Made by a program: the position numbers and the translations under genes
Notes under the pieces: generated by a model
Databases searched by the model: none
What the model saw: the letters and a program-made list of their open reading frames with translations, nothing else
What the model was told of the DNA's origin: nothing
Shown here: one piece after another, positions 51,569-60,094 of the stretch
Position numbering within the stretch: the stretch's first letter is position 1
Layout: each line of letters starts with the position of its first letter
Origin: Sphingopyxis sp. UBA6723
GTDB lineage: Bacteria; Pseudomonadota; Alphaproteobacteria; Sphingomonadales; Sphingomonadaceae
NCBI RefSeq assembly: GCF_002454115.1
Contig: NZ_DKIH01000013.1
Location: 133,717-197,716, forward strand
Length of the DNA stretch: 64,000 nucleotides
Direction: 5' to 3'

Positions 51569-52937
51569 TATTCTGATCGTCGACGACGAGCGCGACATTT
51601 GCGACCTCGTCGCCGGCGTCATGGAAGACGAAGGGTATGAGGCGCGGATTGCCTCCGACAGCGATTCTGCGCTCGAAGCGATCCGCCAGCGGCGTCCGTC
51701 GCTCGCCCTGATCGACGTGTGGTTACAGGGGTCGCGGCTCGACGGGCTGGGGCTGGTGGAGGCGATCAAGGCCTTCGATCCCACGCTGCCGATCATCGTG
51801 ATTTCGGGTCATGGCGGGCTCGACACGGCGGTCGCGGCGATCCGCCGCGGCGCTTATGATTTCATCGAAAAGCCGTTCGAGGCATCGCGCCTGCTCCATT
51901 TGGTGGCGCGCGCGACCGAGAGCGAACGGCTGAAGTTCGAATATGAACAGCTGCGCGAGAAAGCCGGGCCTTCGGATGAGCTGACGGGGACCAGCGCCGC
52001 CATCAACAACGTCCGTGCGACGCTGAAGCGCGTGGCGGGGACGGGCAGCCGGGTGCTGATCACCGGTGCCGCGGGGGTCGGCAAGGAAGTCGCGGCGCGC
52101 GTGCTCCATGGGTGGAGCGGACGGCACAATGCGCCGTTCCGCGTCATTTCGTCGGCGCGCATGGATCCCGAAACGGTCGAGAACGAGTTGTTCGGATCGG
52201 AAAGCGACGACGGCGCGATCCGCGTCGGGCTGCTCGAACAAGCGCATGGCGGAACCTTGTTTCTCGACGAGGTCGCCGACATGCCGCTGACGACGCAGGG
52301 CAAGATCCTGCGCGTGCTAACCGATCAAAGCTTTACCCGCGTCGGCGGCCGCACGATGATCCGCGTCGATGTGCGGATCATTTCGGGATCGGCGCGCGAC
52401 CTGACGACCGAAATCGCCGAAAGCCGATTTCGCGAAGACCTCTATTATCGGCTCAACGTTGTGCCGGTCCACATTCCGCCGCTCCGGGAACGCCGCGACG
52501 ATATTGCCAGCCTATGCGACCATTATATCCGCCGCTATGCCGCCGATCGCCGCGTACCGCCGCCCGAAATCAGCTCGGAAGCGATGGCGGCGTTGCAGGC
52601 GCATGAATGGCCGGGCAACGTCCGCGAACTGCGCAACGTGATCGAGCGGGTGATGATCCTGGCGCCGAGCGACCGGCTGGCGCGGATCGACGCCGATATG
52701 CTGCCCGGCGAGTTGGTGCGGGGCGGCACCGACATTCTGCCTAATTCGGAGTCGATCACGGCAATCCCGCTGAAAGAAGCGCGCGAAAATTTTGAGCGCG
52801 AATATCTGCGGATCCAGATCAACCGCTTTTCGGGTAATATCTCGCGCACCGCGACCTTTATCGGCATGGAACGATCGGCGCTGCACCGCAAACTGAAACT
52901 TTTGGGGCTCACGGAGAGTTCAGACGGCGAGGGATGA
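51558..52937 (+). CDS. ntrX: Response regulator NtrX, without GAFTGA motif
   Basis: 459 residues. Receiver with 'ILIVDDERDI' and acceptor Asp near 53 ('LIDVWLQGS'). The AAA+ domain has Walker A 'GAAGVGKE' and Walker B 'GGTLFLDEVADMP', but where sigma-54 activators have GAFTGA the sequence is 'ELFGSESDDGAIRVGLLEQ'. It therefore probably does not work with sigma-54, as reported for other alphaproteobacterial NtrX proteins. A C-terminal Fis-type helix-turn-helix is present. Confidence 0.93.
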   Translation: MALDILIVDDERDICDLVAGVMEDEGYEARIASDSDSALEAIRQRRPSLALIDVWLQGSRLDGLGLVEAIKAFDPTLPIIVISGHGGLDTAVAAIRRGAYDFIEKPFEASRLLHLVARATESERLKFEYEQLREKAGPSDELTGTSAAINNVRATLKRVAGTGSRVLITGAAGVGKEVAARVLHGWSGRHNAPFRVISSARMDPETVENELFGSESDDGAIRVGLLEQAHGGTLFLDEVADMPLTTQGKILRVLTDQSFTRVGGRTMIRVDVRIISGSARDLTTEIAESRFREDLYYRLNVVPVHIPPLRERRDDIASLCDHYIRRYAADRRVPPPEISSEAMAALQAHEWPGNVRELRNVIERVMILAPSDRLARIDADMLPGELVRGGTDILPNSESITAIPLKEARENFEREYLRIQINRFSGNISRTATFIGMERSALHRKLKLLGLTESSDGEG

Positions 52938-52974
52938 GGCTTTGCGCTAGACCTTGGGCAAGCTTTGCCGCATA

Positions 52975-53020
52975 TTGACAGAGATACGAAGGTCTTAAAG
53001 CCGGAAAACCGGTATATACC
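52975..53020 (+). promoter_or_regulatory. Possible promoter/operator region upstream of hfq
   Basis: A consensus-like TTGACA lies at 52975-52980, and the palindrome GGTATATACC at 53011-53020. Their spacing does not fit one sigma-70 promoter, so they may be parts of different signals. They sit in the 115-base gap between ntrX and hfq. Confidence 0.25.
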
Positions 53021-53052
53021 CGCGGTCGTACCGCCAAAAACAGGAGGCAAAT

Positions 53053-53553
53053 GTGTCCGATAAGAACCAGAATCTCCAAGATATTTTTCTGAACGCGTTG
53101 CGCAAGAGCAAAACGCCGGTCACGATGTTTCTTGTCAAGGGGGTGAAGCTTCAGGGCATCATCACCTGGTTCGACAATTTCTCGTTGCTGCTGCGCCGCG
53201 ATGGTCAGTCCCAGCTCGTCTACAAGCATGCGATCTCGACGGTGATGCCGTCGCACGACTTCGACCTGTCTTTGCTCGGCAGCAATTTGCGCGAGGCGCC
53301 GGCCAGTAAGGGCAAGGCGTTGCAGGATGTATTCCTGAATGCGGTGCGCAAATCAGACGAGTCCGTGACAATGTTTCTGGTCAACGGGGTAATGTTGCAG
53401 GGCGATATCGTCGCATTCGACCTGTTCTGCATGCTGCTTGAGCGCGAGCGGCAGGTGCAGCTCGTCTATAAGCACGCGATTTCGACGGTGCAGCCGAACG
53501 GCCCGATCAACCTGACCGATAGCGAGCCGGACGCAGAAGCGGACAACGCCTGA
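53053..53553 (+). CDS. hfq: RNA chaperone Hfq, tandem double-domain form
   Basis: 166 residues, about twice the usual length. Two complete Sm-like units: residues 5-67 and 87-149, each with Q-D-x-F-L-N near the start and Y-K-H-A-I-S-T-V at the end, joined by a 19-residue linker. An acidic tail follows. A trimer of this protein would give a hexamer-like ring with two alternating domain types. Start at GTG 53053, five bases after AGGAGG. Hfq pairs small RNAs with mRNAs. Followed directly by hflX, as in many proteobacteria. Confidence 0.96.
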   Translation: MSDKNQNLQDIFLNALRKSKTPVTMFLVKGVKLQGIITWFDNFSLLLRRDGQSQLVYKHAISTVMPSHDFDLSLLGSNLREAPASKGKALQDVFLNAVRKSDESVTMFLVNGVMLQGDIVAFDLFCMLLERERQVQLVYKHAISTVQPNGPINLTDSEPDAEADNA

Positions 53554-54902
53554 TCGCCTCGATTATTGACAGTCCGGAAGAAGTCACCCGCGGCGCCGCC
53601 GCGCTCCTCGTTGTGCCCGAATGGCATAGCCAGCGGCTAGCGCGCGATCTTGACGCGCGGGCCGAGGAGGCGAAGGGGCTAGCGCTGGCGATCGGGCTCG
53701 ACGTAGTTGCAGTCCACACCTTACGGCTGCGCCAGACGCGCGCTGCAACCTTGCTGGGCGTTGGTCAGATCGAAGCCATCACGCCCGACATCGAAAAATA
53801 CGGCGTTCAGCTGGTTGTCGTCGATGCGGCGCTCAGCCCGATCCAGCAGCGCAATCTGGAAACGGCATTCGGTACCAAGGTCATCGATCGCACCGGTCTG
53901 ATCCTCGAAATTTTCGGTGAGCGCGCTGCCACCGCCGAGGGGCGGATGCAAGTTGAACTCGCGCATCTCGATTATCAGGCGGGGCGGCTGGTGCGCAGCT
54001 GGACCCACCTGGAACGCCAGCGCGGCGGCTTCGGCTTTCTCGGTGGACCGGGCGAAACCCAGATCGAGGCCGACCGGCGGATGATTCGCAACCGCATGGC
54101 GCGGATTCGGCGCAGCCTTGACGATGCACGGCGGACCCGCCAGTTGCAGCGGTCGAAGCGACAGCGCGCACCGTGGCCAGTGGTTGCGCTCGTCGGCTAT
54201 ACCAACGCTGGGAAATCGACGTTTTTCAACCGCTTGACCGGTAGTGACGTCATGGCGGAAGACATGTTGTTCGCGACGCTCGATCCCACCATGCGCGAAA
54301 TCCGGCTTCCCGGCATCGACAAGGCGATCTTGTCCGACACGGTGGGTTTTGTGTCGGATCTGCCCACCGAACTGGTCGCGGCGTTCCGTGCTACTTTGGA
54401 AGAGGTTACGACGGCCGACCTGATCGTCCATGTCCGTGACATCGCCCATCCCGACAGTGACGCGCAATATGATGATGTGCGCGCCATCCTCAACTCGCTG
54501 GGGGTAAATGGACCGGACGATGACGGGGAGGGTGATGCACTCCCGGCGATCCCCCAGCTCGAAATCTGGAACAAGATCGATACCGCGGACGCCGATGCGC
54601 GCGCCGCGATTGCCGAAATGGCGGGGAAACGCTCTGACGTCGCGGTGATATCGGCCGTAACGGGCGAAGGCGTTGAGGCCGCGCGCGTGTTGATGGCGGC
54701 GCAGCTGACCGCACTGCATAAGGTCCAGCGGATTTACCTCGATTATCAGGATGGCGAAGCGGCGGCGTGGCTTCACGCGCGCGGTGAGGTGCTGGCCGAT
54801 GAACCGGAGGGTGAGGGCCATGTGTTGACCGTCCGGCTCGATCCTGCCGACAGCGCTCGGTTCGAGCGGCTGTGGCCTACGGACGGCGCTCCGACACCTT
54901 GA
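53550..54902 (+). CDS. hflX: Ribosome-associated GTPase HflX
   Basis: 450 residues if started at the CTG at 53550, or 429 from the GTG at 53613. GTPase motifs: 'GYTNAGKST' (P-loop), 'DTVGFVSDLP' and 'NKID'. The N-terminal HflX domain includes 'LLGVGQIEAI', 'QQRNLE' and 'GPGETQIEADRR'. The N-terminal strand preceding 'ALLVVPEW' is part of the domain and is lost with the GTG start, so the CTG overlapping the hfq stop (CTGA) is favoured. HflX splits or rescues ribosomes under stress. The 3' end overlaps mazG by 26 bases. Confidence 0.93.
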   Translation: MIASIIDSPEEVTRGAAALLVVPEWHSQRLARDLDARAEEAKGLALAIGLDVVAVHTLRLRQTRAATLLGVGQIEAITPDIEKYGVQLVVVDAALSPIQQRNLETAFGTKVIDRTGLILEIFGERAATAEGRMQVELAHLDYQAGRLVRSWTHLERQRGGFGFLGGPGETQIEADRRMIRNRMARIRRSLDDARRTRQLQRSKRQRAPWPVVALVGYTNAGKSTFFNRLTGSDVMAEDMLFATLDPTMREIRLPGIDKAILSDTVGFVSDLPTELVAAFRATLEEVTTADLIVHVRDIAHPDSDAQYDDVRAILNSLGVNGPDDDGEGDALPAIPQLEIWNKIDTADADARAAIAEMAGKRSDVAVISAVTGEGVEAARVLMAAQLTALHKVQRIYLDYQDGEAAAWLHARGEVLADEPEGEGHVLTVRLDPADSARFERLWPTDGAPTP

Positions 54903-55656
54903 CCGCGACCCAATGGGCTTCCTGTTCGTCGAGCGACAGGCCCGCCAAGCTGCCGCCTGCGCGATCTTCCATCGCGGCAAAACGGCGCGCGAATTTGGTG
55001 TTGGCATCGCGCAGCGCGCTTTCGGCGTCGACTCCCAAGTGGCGTGCATAATTGACGACCGCGAGCAGCAGATCGCCGACTTCCTCATGCCGCTCGGCGT
55101 CCGTTGCCGCGGTCGCTACTTCGGCCAGTTCCTCAGCGATTTTGTCCCGCGGACCGTTAATATCGGGCCAGTCGAAGCCGACGCGCGCGGCGCGTGACTG
55201 GAGCTTTTGGGCACGCAGAAGCGCTGGCAACGACAGCGCGACTCCCGACAGTGCACCCTTGGGGCCATCCGCCGCGCGCTCGTCGGCCTTGATCTGCTCC
55301 CATTGCTGACGGACGTCGTCGGTCTTGCCGTCACCAAAGATGTGCGGATGGCGACGTTCCATCTTGTCGCTGATAGCCGTGGCAACGTCGTCAAACCCGA
55401 ACAGGCCCGCGTCGGCGGCAATCTGGCTGTGGAATACGACCTGAAGCAACAGGTCGCCGAGCTCGTCGCAAATCGCGGCCGGATCGCCGCCTGCGATCGC
55501 ATCGGCGACTTCATAGGCTTCCTCAATCGTGTAGGGCGCGATCGTCGAAAAAGTTTGCGCCAAATCCCATTCGCAGCCGCCGTCGGGGTCACGCAATCTG
55601 GCCATCACAGCGAGCAGGCGATCGATGGGGGACTGGAGCGTCGCGTCAGACATCAT
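54877..55656 (-). CDS. mazG: Nucleoside triphosphate pyrophosphohydrolase MazG
   Basis: 259 residues; starts with two adjacent ATGs at 55656 and 55653. Two MazG domains: 'CEWDLAQTF', 'EEAYEVADAI' and 'DELGDLLLQVVFHS' in the first; 'KIAEELAEV' and 'EEVGDLLLAVVNYARHL' in the second, with E-x-x-E and E-x-x-D metal motifs. It cleaves pyrophosphate from non-canonical or surplus NTPs. The upstream gap carries two perfect palindromes. Confidence 0.95.
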   Translation of the reverse strand: MMSDATLQSPIDRLLAVMARLRDPDGGCEWDLAQTFSTIAPYTIEEAYEVADAIAGGDPAAICDELGDLLLQVVFHSQIAADAGLFGFDDVATAISDKMERRHPHIFGDGKTDDVRQQWEQIKADERAADGPKGALSGVALSLPALLRAQKLQSRAARVGFDWPDINGPRDKIAEELAEVATAATDAERHEEVGDLLLAVVNYARHLGVDAESALRDANTKFARRFAAMEDRAGGSLAGLSLDEQEAHWVAVKVSERRP

Positions 55657-55664
55657 CTTATCCG

Positions 55665-55678
55665 ATAATATATATTAT
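55665..55678. promoter_or_regulatory. Perfect AT-only palindrome upstream of mazG
   Basis: ATAATATATATTAT is a 14-base perfect palindrome ending nine bases before the mazG start, in an otherwise GC-rich genome. It may be part of the leader or promoter, or an operator. Confidence 0.4.
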
Positions 55679-55724
55679 GTTAAATTTCACTTCTGATGGG
55701 GAGGACTGGACCCCCCTCCCGTTG

Positions 55725-55738
55725 AAATCACGTGATTT
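55725..55738. promoter_or_regulatory. Perfect palindrome with CACGTG core upstream of mazG
   Basis: AAATCACGTGATTT, 14 bases, perfectly self-complementary, midway between mazG and the small membrane-protein gene. Likely a dimeric regulator site; the regulator is not known. Confidence 0.4.
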
Positions 55739-55764
55739 TGATCCGCCTTGTGCTTGCACCGCAA

Positions 55765-55941
55765 TCAGGTCACCACCTGCCAAGTCCGGATAACCAGAAA
55801 CACCAAGCCGAAAATCGCAACCCAGGCTAGCGCCATCTTGAACCAGTCGGCCATCGGCAGTCGCCGCGCCAACAACGAACTGACTACCAGCGCAAATGCG
55901 CCGACGAACCAGACCAGTTGCACCCCAGTCTCACCGCTCAT
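55765..55941 (-). CDS. Small two-helix membrane protein
   Basis: 58 residues. The ATG overlaps the stop of the upstream MBL hydrolase gene (ATGA), so it is translated with it. Two hydrophobic helices (about 8-24 and 36-53) are joined by 'ARRLPMADWFK'. No family recognised. It is the last gene of the long minus-strand operon. The overlap and clean hydrophobic pattern support that it is real. Confidence 0.7.
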   Translation of the reverse strand: MSGETGVQLVWFVGAFALVVSSLLARRLPMADWFKMALAWVAIFGLVFLVIRTWQVVT

Positions 55942-56702
55942 AGTTGCACCTCCAGCCCGTCATAGCCCGGCTCGACGCCGGGCGGCAATTCGGCCGCCAA
56001 GTCGTCATAATCCATCGTATTGTCCATATGCGTGATGATCGCGCGGGGGTTGCCGCATTTTTCGAGCGCCGCGAGCGTCATCGCCAAATGCGGATGCGTC
56101 GGATGCGGATAGCGGCGCAGCGCGTCGATAACAAACAGGTCCACACCTTGAAAGAAATCGACCATTTCGTCGGTAAACTTTGAAAAATCCGTGGCATAAC
56201 CGATCTTATGGACACCATCGCTAAAGATCAGTCCGCTGGCTTTGATCGGCCCGTGCGGCATTTCAATCGCCGAGACCTCGATCGGGCCAATCGATTGGTG
56301 ATCCAGCAAATCGATCGGATCGACCAACGCCGGATAGCCGGCGTTTCCGGCAAAGGCATAGGTGAAACGCCACTTGAGCGTGTCGAGCACATGGTTGCGG
56401 GCATAGGCTGGGACCAGCGAGCCGCGTAAATGCATGATCTGGCGCAAATCATCGAGCCCGTGGCAATGGTCGGCATGCTCGTGGGTCCAGATGATCCCGT
56501 CGACGGCGCCGACCTCGGCATCGAGCAATTGCAGCCGCATTTCGGGACTGGTGTCGACGAGCAGGCGAAAGCCGCCGAGCGAGATCAGGATCGAGGACCG
56601 ACTGCGCAGGTTGCGCGGATTGTCCGGGTCGCACTGCCCCCAATCGTTGCCGATCCGCGGTACACCCGACGACGTGCCGCAACCCAGGATGCGAACCTTC
56701 AT
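55938..56702 (-). CDS. MBL-fold metallo-hydrolase (PhnP/RNase Z-like)
   Basis: 254 residues. 'GCGTSSGVPRIG' opens the fold; 'THEHADHCHG' (His74, His76, Asp78, His79) gives the zinc ligands; 'IEMPHGP', 'GYATDFSKF' and 'ITHMD' the others. Relatives include phosphodiesterases such as PhnP. The substrate here is unknown. It often sits next to tatD in alphaproteobacteria, as here, 13 bases away. Confidence 0.88.
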   Translation of the reverse strand: MKVRILGCGTSSGVPRIGNDWGQCDPDNPRNLRSRSSILISLGGFRLLVDTSPEMRLQLLDAEVGAVDGIIWTHEHADHCHGLDDLRQIMHLRGSLVPAYARNHVLDTLKWRFTYAFAGNAGYPALVDPIDLLDHQSIGPIEVSAIEMPHGPIKASGLIFSDGVHKIGYATDFSKFTDEMVDFFQGVDLFVIDALRRYPHPTHPHLAMTLAALEKCGNPRAIITHMDNTMDYDDLAAELPPGVEPGYDGLEVQL

Positions 56703-56715
56703 GGAGCGTATGACG

Positions 56716-57492
56716 TCATGGCGCCGCCTTGTTGAATAGCGCGTAGAAATTCGCGCTCGTCGCCGCGCCTAGGGCTTCGGGATCCTCATCGCGAAGTGTA
56801 GCGAGAAACGCCAGCGTGTCGGCAACAAACGCCGGTTCGCCGGTCTTGCCGCGGTGCGGGACCGGGGCGAGGAAAGGGGAGTCGGTTTCGATCAGCAGCC
56901 GGTCCTGCGGCAGCCATTTGGCGGTCGCTTGCAGATCGGCGGCGTTCTTGAAGGTCACGATGCCCGAGATCGAAATGTACAGGCCGAGGTCGAGCGCCTG
57001 GCGCGCGAAATCGTCGCTCGCGGTGAAGCAATGGATCACGCCCGGGTAGGTCGCCCTGCCCATTTCCTCGCCGAGGAGCCCCAACGTGTCGGCCTCGGCG
57101 TCGCGCGTGTGGACGATGATCGGCAGCCCGGTCACCTGTGACGCGTGGATGTGGCGGCGGAAGCTGTCCTGCTGCCGCACGCGGTCGCTTTTGTCGTAAT
57201 AATAGTCGAGGCCGGTCTCTCCGATGCCGATCACACGCGGGTGTGCGGCGCGCTCGACGAGCTTCGCGGTGTCGACGTCGGGATGATGATCGGCGTCATG
57301 CGGATGGATGCCGACGCTGGCCCACACGTCGGTATTGGCCTCGGCCGCCGCCAGCACGTCGTCCCATTCGCTTTCGCGCGTCGCAATGTTGAGCATCGCG
57401 GTGACACCGCGCGCGCGAGCGCGGTCCAGCACCTCGCCCTGCTGTTCGGCGAGCCCCTTGTAATTGAGGTGGCAGTGTGAATCGACGAGCAT
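56716..57492 (-). CDS. TatD family hydrolase
   Basis: 258 residues. 'LVDSHCHLNY' (metal His pair), 'GIGETGLDYYYD', 'PIIVHTRDAE', 'VIHCFTASDD' and 'LIETDSPFLAP' follow the TatD barrel. It is a metal-dependent DNase/3'-5' exonuclease family; the physiological role is uncertain. The ATG shares one base with the metG stop. Confidence 0.93.
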   Translation of the reverse strand: MLVDSHCHLNYKGLAEQQGEVLDRARARGVTAMLNIATRESEWDDVLAAAEANTDVWASVGIHPHDADHHPDVDTAKLVERAAHPRVIGIGETGLDYYYDKSDRVRQQDSFRRHIHASQVTGLPIIVHTRDAEADTLGLLGEEMGRATYPGVIHCFTASDDFARQALDLGLYISISGIVTFKNAADLQATAKWLPQDRLLIETDSPFLAPVPHRGKTGEPAFVADTLAFLATLRDEDPEALGAATSANFYALFNKAAP

Positions 57493-59069
57493 CAGGCCTC
57501 CCCTTCCCCTTCGGGCAGATCGAGGCGCGGGAAGAGGGGGATTGGCTGACCAACGACAAACCCGCTCGCGGCAAGGTTCGCAAACCAGTCATCGTCGTCG
57601 AGAGCGGCGAAGTTGCGTGCGTCGTCGCCAATGCCCATCTGGTCGAGCAGCGTGTCGGCTGCGGTCGGCACCACCGGGCGGATCGCGATTGCCAGCGTGC
57701 GGACGACCTGGAACAAGGTCATCAGCACCGCGCGCATCCGGTCGGGGTCGGTCTTGCGCAGCGCCCAAGGGGCTTGCGTATCGACATATTGGTTGCACGC
57801 GAACACGGCACGGAGCCACTCCTCGATCCCGACCGAGAAAGCGAGCTGTTCAAATTCGCGCGGCAGCAGGTTGCGGCACGCATCGTTGACGATCGACAGC
57901 AGCGCGCGATCATCATTGTGCACCGCATAGTCTGCTGTCAGGATGCCGTCCAAATTCTTGAAAATCATCGACAAGCTGCGCTGTGCCAGATTACCGAAGC
58001 TGTTCGCCAGATCGGCATTGGCCGTGCGCACGATAGATTCTGCCGAGTAAGTGCCGTCCTGCCCAAAGCTCACTTCGCGCAGCAGATAATAGCGCAGCGG
58101 ATCGACCCCGAAGGTGTCGGCGAGCGCCATCGGATCGACGACATTGCCCAGCGACTTCGACATCTTTTCGCCGCGGTTCAGCAGGAAGCCATGGCCGAAC
58201 ACCTGTTTGGGCAGCGGCAAACCGGAACTCATCAGGAAAGCCGGCCAGTAAACGGCATGAAAACGCACAATATCCTTGCCGATCATATGGATACTGGCGG
58301 GCCAGAATTTGCCAAAATCGCCATCGCGATCGGGATAGCCCAGCCCGGAAAGATAGGTGGTGAGCGCATCGACCCACACATACATCACATGCCCCGGCGA
58401 TCCCGGCACGGGTACCCCCCAGTCGAAGCTGGTGCGCGAGACGCTGAGATCCTTGAGCCCGCCCTCGACGAAGCGCATCACTTCGTTGCGGCGGCTTTCG
58501 GGGCGGATAAAATCCGGCTTGTCGTTGTAGAGCGCGAGCAGCTTGTCCTGATAATTCGACAGGCGAAAGAACCAGCTTTCCTCGACGGTCCATTCAACCG
58601 GAGTGCCCTGCGGCGACAGGCGGACGCCCCCTTCCCCGTCGACCAGTTCGCTTTCGTCGTAAAAAGCTTCGTCGCGAACCGAGTACCAGCCTTCGTAGCG
58701 ATCGAGATATAGATCGCCATTGGCCTCCATTGCGCGCCAAATCGCTTGCGAGGCCGCATGATGCGCCGCATCAGAAGTCCGCATGAAATTATCATAACTG
58801 ATGTTCAGCTTGGCATACATCTCACGGAAATAAGACGACATTTCATTGGCCAGATCAATCGTTTCGCGGCCTTGGTCGCGCGCCGTCTGGAACATCTTGA
58901 GCCCATGTTCGTCGGTGCCGGTGATCAGCCGCACGTCGCGGCCGCGCGCGCGCTGGAACCGTGCCATCACGTCGGTGGCGATCGCTTCATAAGCGTGGCC
59001 GATGTGCGGGCGGCCATTGGGATAGCTGATCGCGGTGGTGATATAGAAAGGGGCGCTGTTTTCGGACAT
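57492..59069 (-). CDS. metG: Methionyl-tRNA synthetase
   Basis: 525 residues. The HIGH motif is 'PHIGHAYE' (22-25), and KMSKS is present as such near residue 302. The zinc-binding cysteine knot of the longer enzymes is absent, so it is the short, zinc-free type. No C-terminal dimerisation domain. It charges initiator and elongator tRNA-Met. In the order holB-metG-tatD, common in bacteria. Confidence 0.96.
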   Translation of the reverse strand: MSENSAPFYITTAISYPNGRPHIGHAYEAIATDVMARFQRARGRDVRLITGTDEHGLKMFQTARDQGRETIDLANEMSSYFREMYAKLNISYDNFMRTSDAAHHAASQAIWRAMEANGDLYLDRYEGWYSVRDEAFYDESELVDGEGGVRLSPQGTPVEWTVEESWFFRLSNYQDKLLALYNDKPDFIRPESRRNEVMRFVEGGLKDLSVSRTSFDWGVPVPGSPGHVMYVWVDALTTYLSGLGYPDRDGDFGKFWPASIHMIGKDIVRFHAVYWPAFLMSSGLPLPKQVFGHGFLLNRGEKMSKSLGNVVDPMALADTFGVDPLRYYLLREVSFGQDGTYSAESIVRTANADLANSFGNLAQRSLSMIFKNLDGILTADYAVHNDDRALLSIVNDACRNLLPREFEQLAFSVGIEEWLRAVFACNQYVDTQAPWALRKTDPDRMRAVLMTLFQVVRTLAIAIRPVVPTAADTLLDQMGIGDDARNFAALDDDDWFANLAASGFVVGQPIPLFPRLDLPEGEGEA

Positions 59070-59107
59070 GGCCGCGCCTTAGCCGCTGGCGCGCGTGAGG
59101 GAAAGCG

Positions 59108-60094
59108 TCAGCGTGCCGAGTGCGCCGAACGCGGCGCCAGTTCGGCGAGGCAGTTACCGATTTCAAACCCGACCATCGTGCCGTCATAGGAGCCGCGGAT
59201 CGCATCGCGCACGGTCCGCTGGACACGGTCCCATTGCGCGAGGATCGGCGCGATCTCAGCCACCGAACGCTCGCGCGCCAACTGCGCGAGCAGCCCGGGA
59301 ACGATGTCGATAACGAGTTCAAGCTTTGCGCGGTTGGCGGTGCCGCCGACCTCGCGCGCCAGGGCCTCGCGAAGCCGGTTTTCTGGATCACCCGAACTGG
59401 CAATCGCCAGTAGTTTTTTCTCCATCGCCGCAACATCGCTCTCGATCAGCGCCAGCGCCTTGCCCGGCACCCCGCCCGACGCGGCGACGATCGCCCGCAC
59501 CTCGGCAATTTCGAGCATCGGGCGCAGATTATGCAGCCAAGCTGTCATGACGTCACGATCAACCGGTTGAAAACGCAGCGGTCTGCATCGCGACCGGATC
59601 GTCGGCAGCAAGCGCCCTGGTGAGTGGCTGACCAGCAGGAACAGCGTTTTTGCTGGCGGTTCCTCGAGCGTTTTGAGCAGCGCGTTGGCGGCGTCGGTCT
59701 CCAGATCGTCGATCGCATCGACGATAATGACGCGCCAGTCGCCGAGCGACAGCGACAGATGCAAGCGGCGGATCATCGCCCGCACCTGATCGATCGTGAT
59801 GTTGCGCGCGAGCTCTTTGCTCTTGTCCTTGAGCTGGCGCGTCAAGTGAAGGATCTCAGGGTGATTGCCTGCGTCGACCAATCGCCCAGCGGCACTGTCG
59901 CCCGGATCGTCGAGCGCAACGGCCTGCCCGTCGCCGCCGCGGCCATGGGTGACGAGGAAGCGCGCGACGCGGGCGGCAAAAGCCCCCTTCCCCATCCCCT
60001 GCGGCCCGGCGAGCAGCCAGGCGTGATGCAGCCGGCCCCCCTGCCAGCCTTCGAGAAAGGTCGCCTCGGGGTCATGATGGCCGATCATAGCCAT
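59108..60094 (-). CDS. holB: DNA polymerase III delta' subunit
   Basis: 328 residues. Walker A-like 'GPQGMGKG', 'RVIIVDAIDDLETDAANALLKTLEEPP' (in part) with the degenerate Walker B and sensor, and 'SRCRPLRF'. The clamp-loader zinc cysteines of gamma/E. coli delta' are not evident. It helps load the sliding clamp. The start overlaps tmk by about ten bases. An alternative start lies two codons later. Confidence 0.93.
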   Translation of the reverse strand: MAMIGHHDPEATFLEGWQGGRLHHAWLLAGPQGMGKGAFAARVARFLVTHGRGGDGQAVALDDPGDSAAGRLVDAGNHPEILHLTRQLKDKSKELARNITIDQVRAMIRRLHLSLSLGDWRVIIVDAIDDLETDAANALLKTLEEPPAKTLFLLVSHSPGRLLPTIRSRCRPLRFQPVDRDVMTAWLHNLRPMLEIAEVRAIVAASGGVPGKALALIESDVAAMEKKLLAIASSGDPENRLREALAREVGGTANRAKLELVIDIVPGLLAQLARERSVAEIAPILAQWDRVQRTVRDAIRGSYDGTMVGFEIGNCLAELAPRSAHSAR

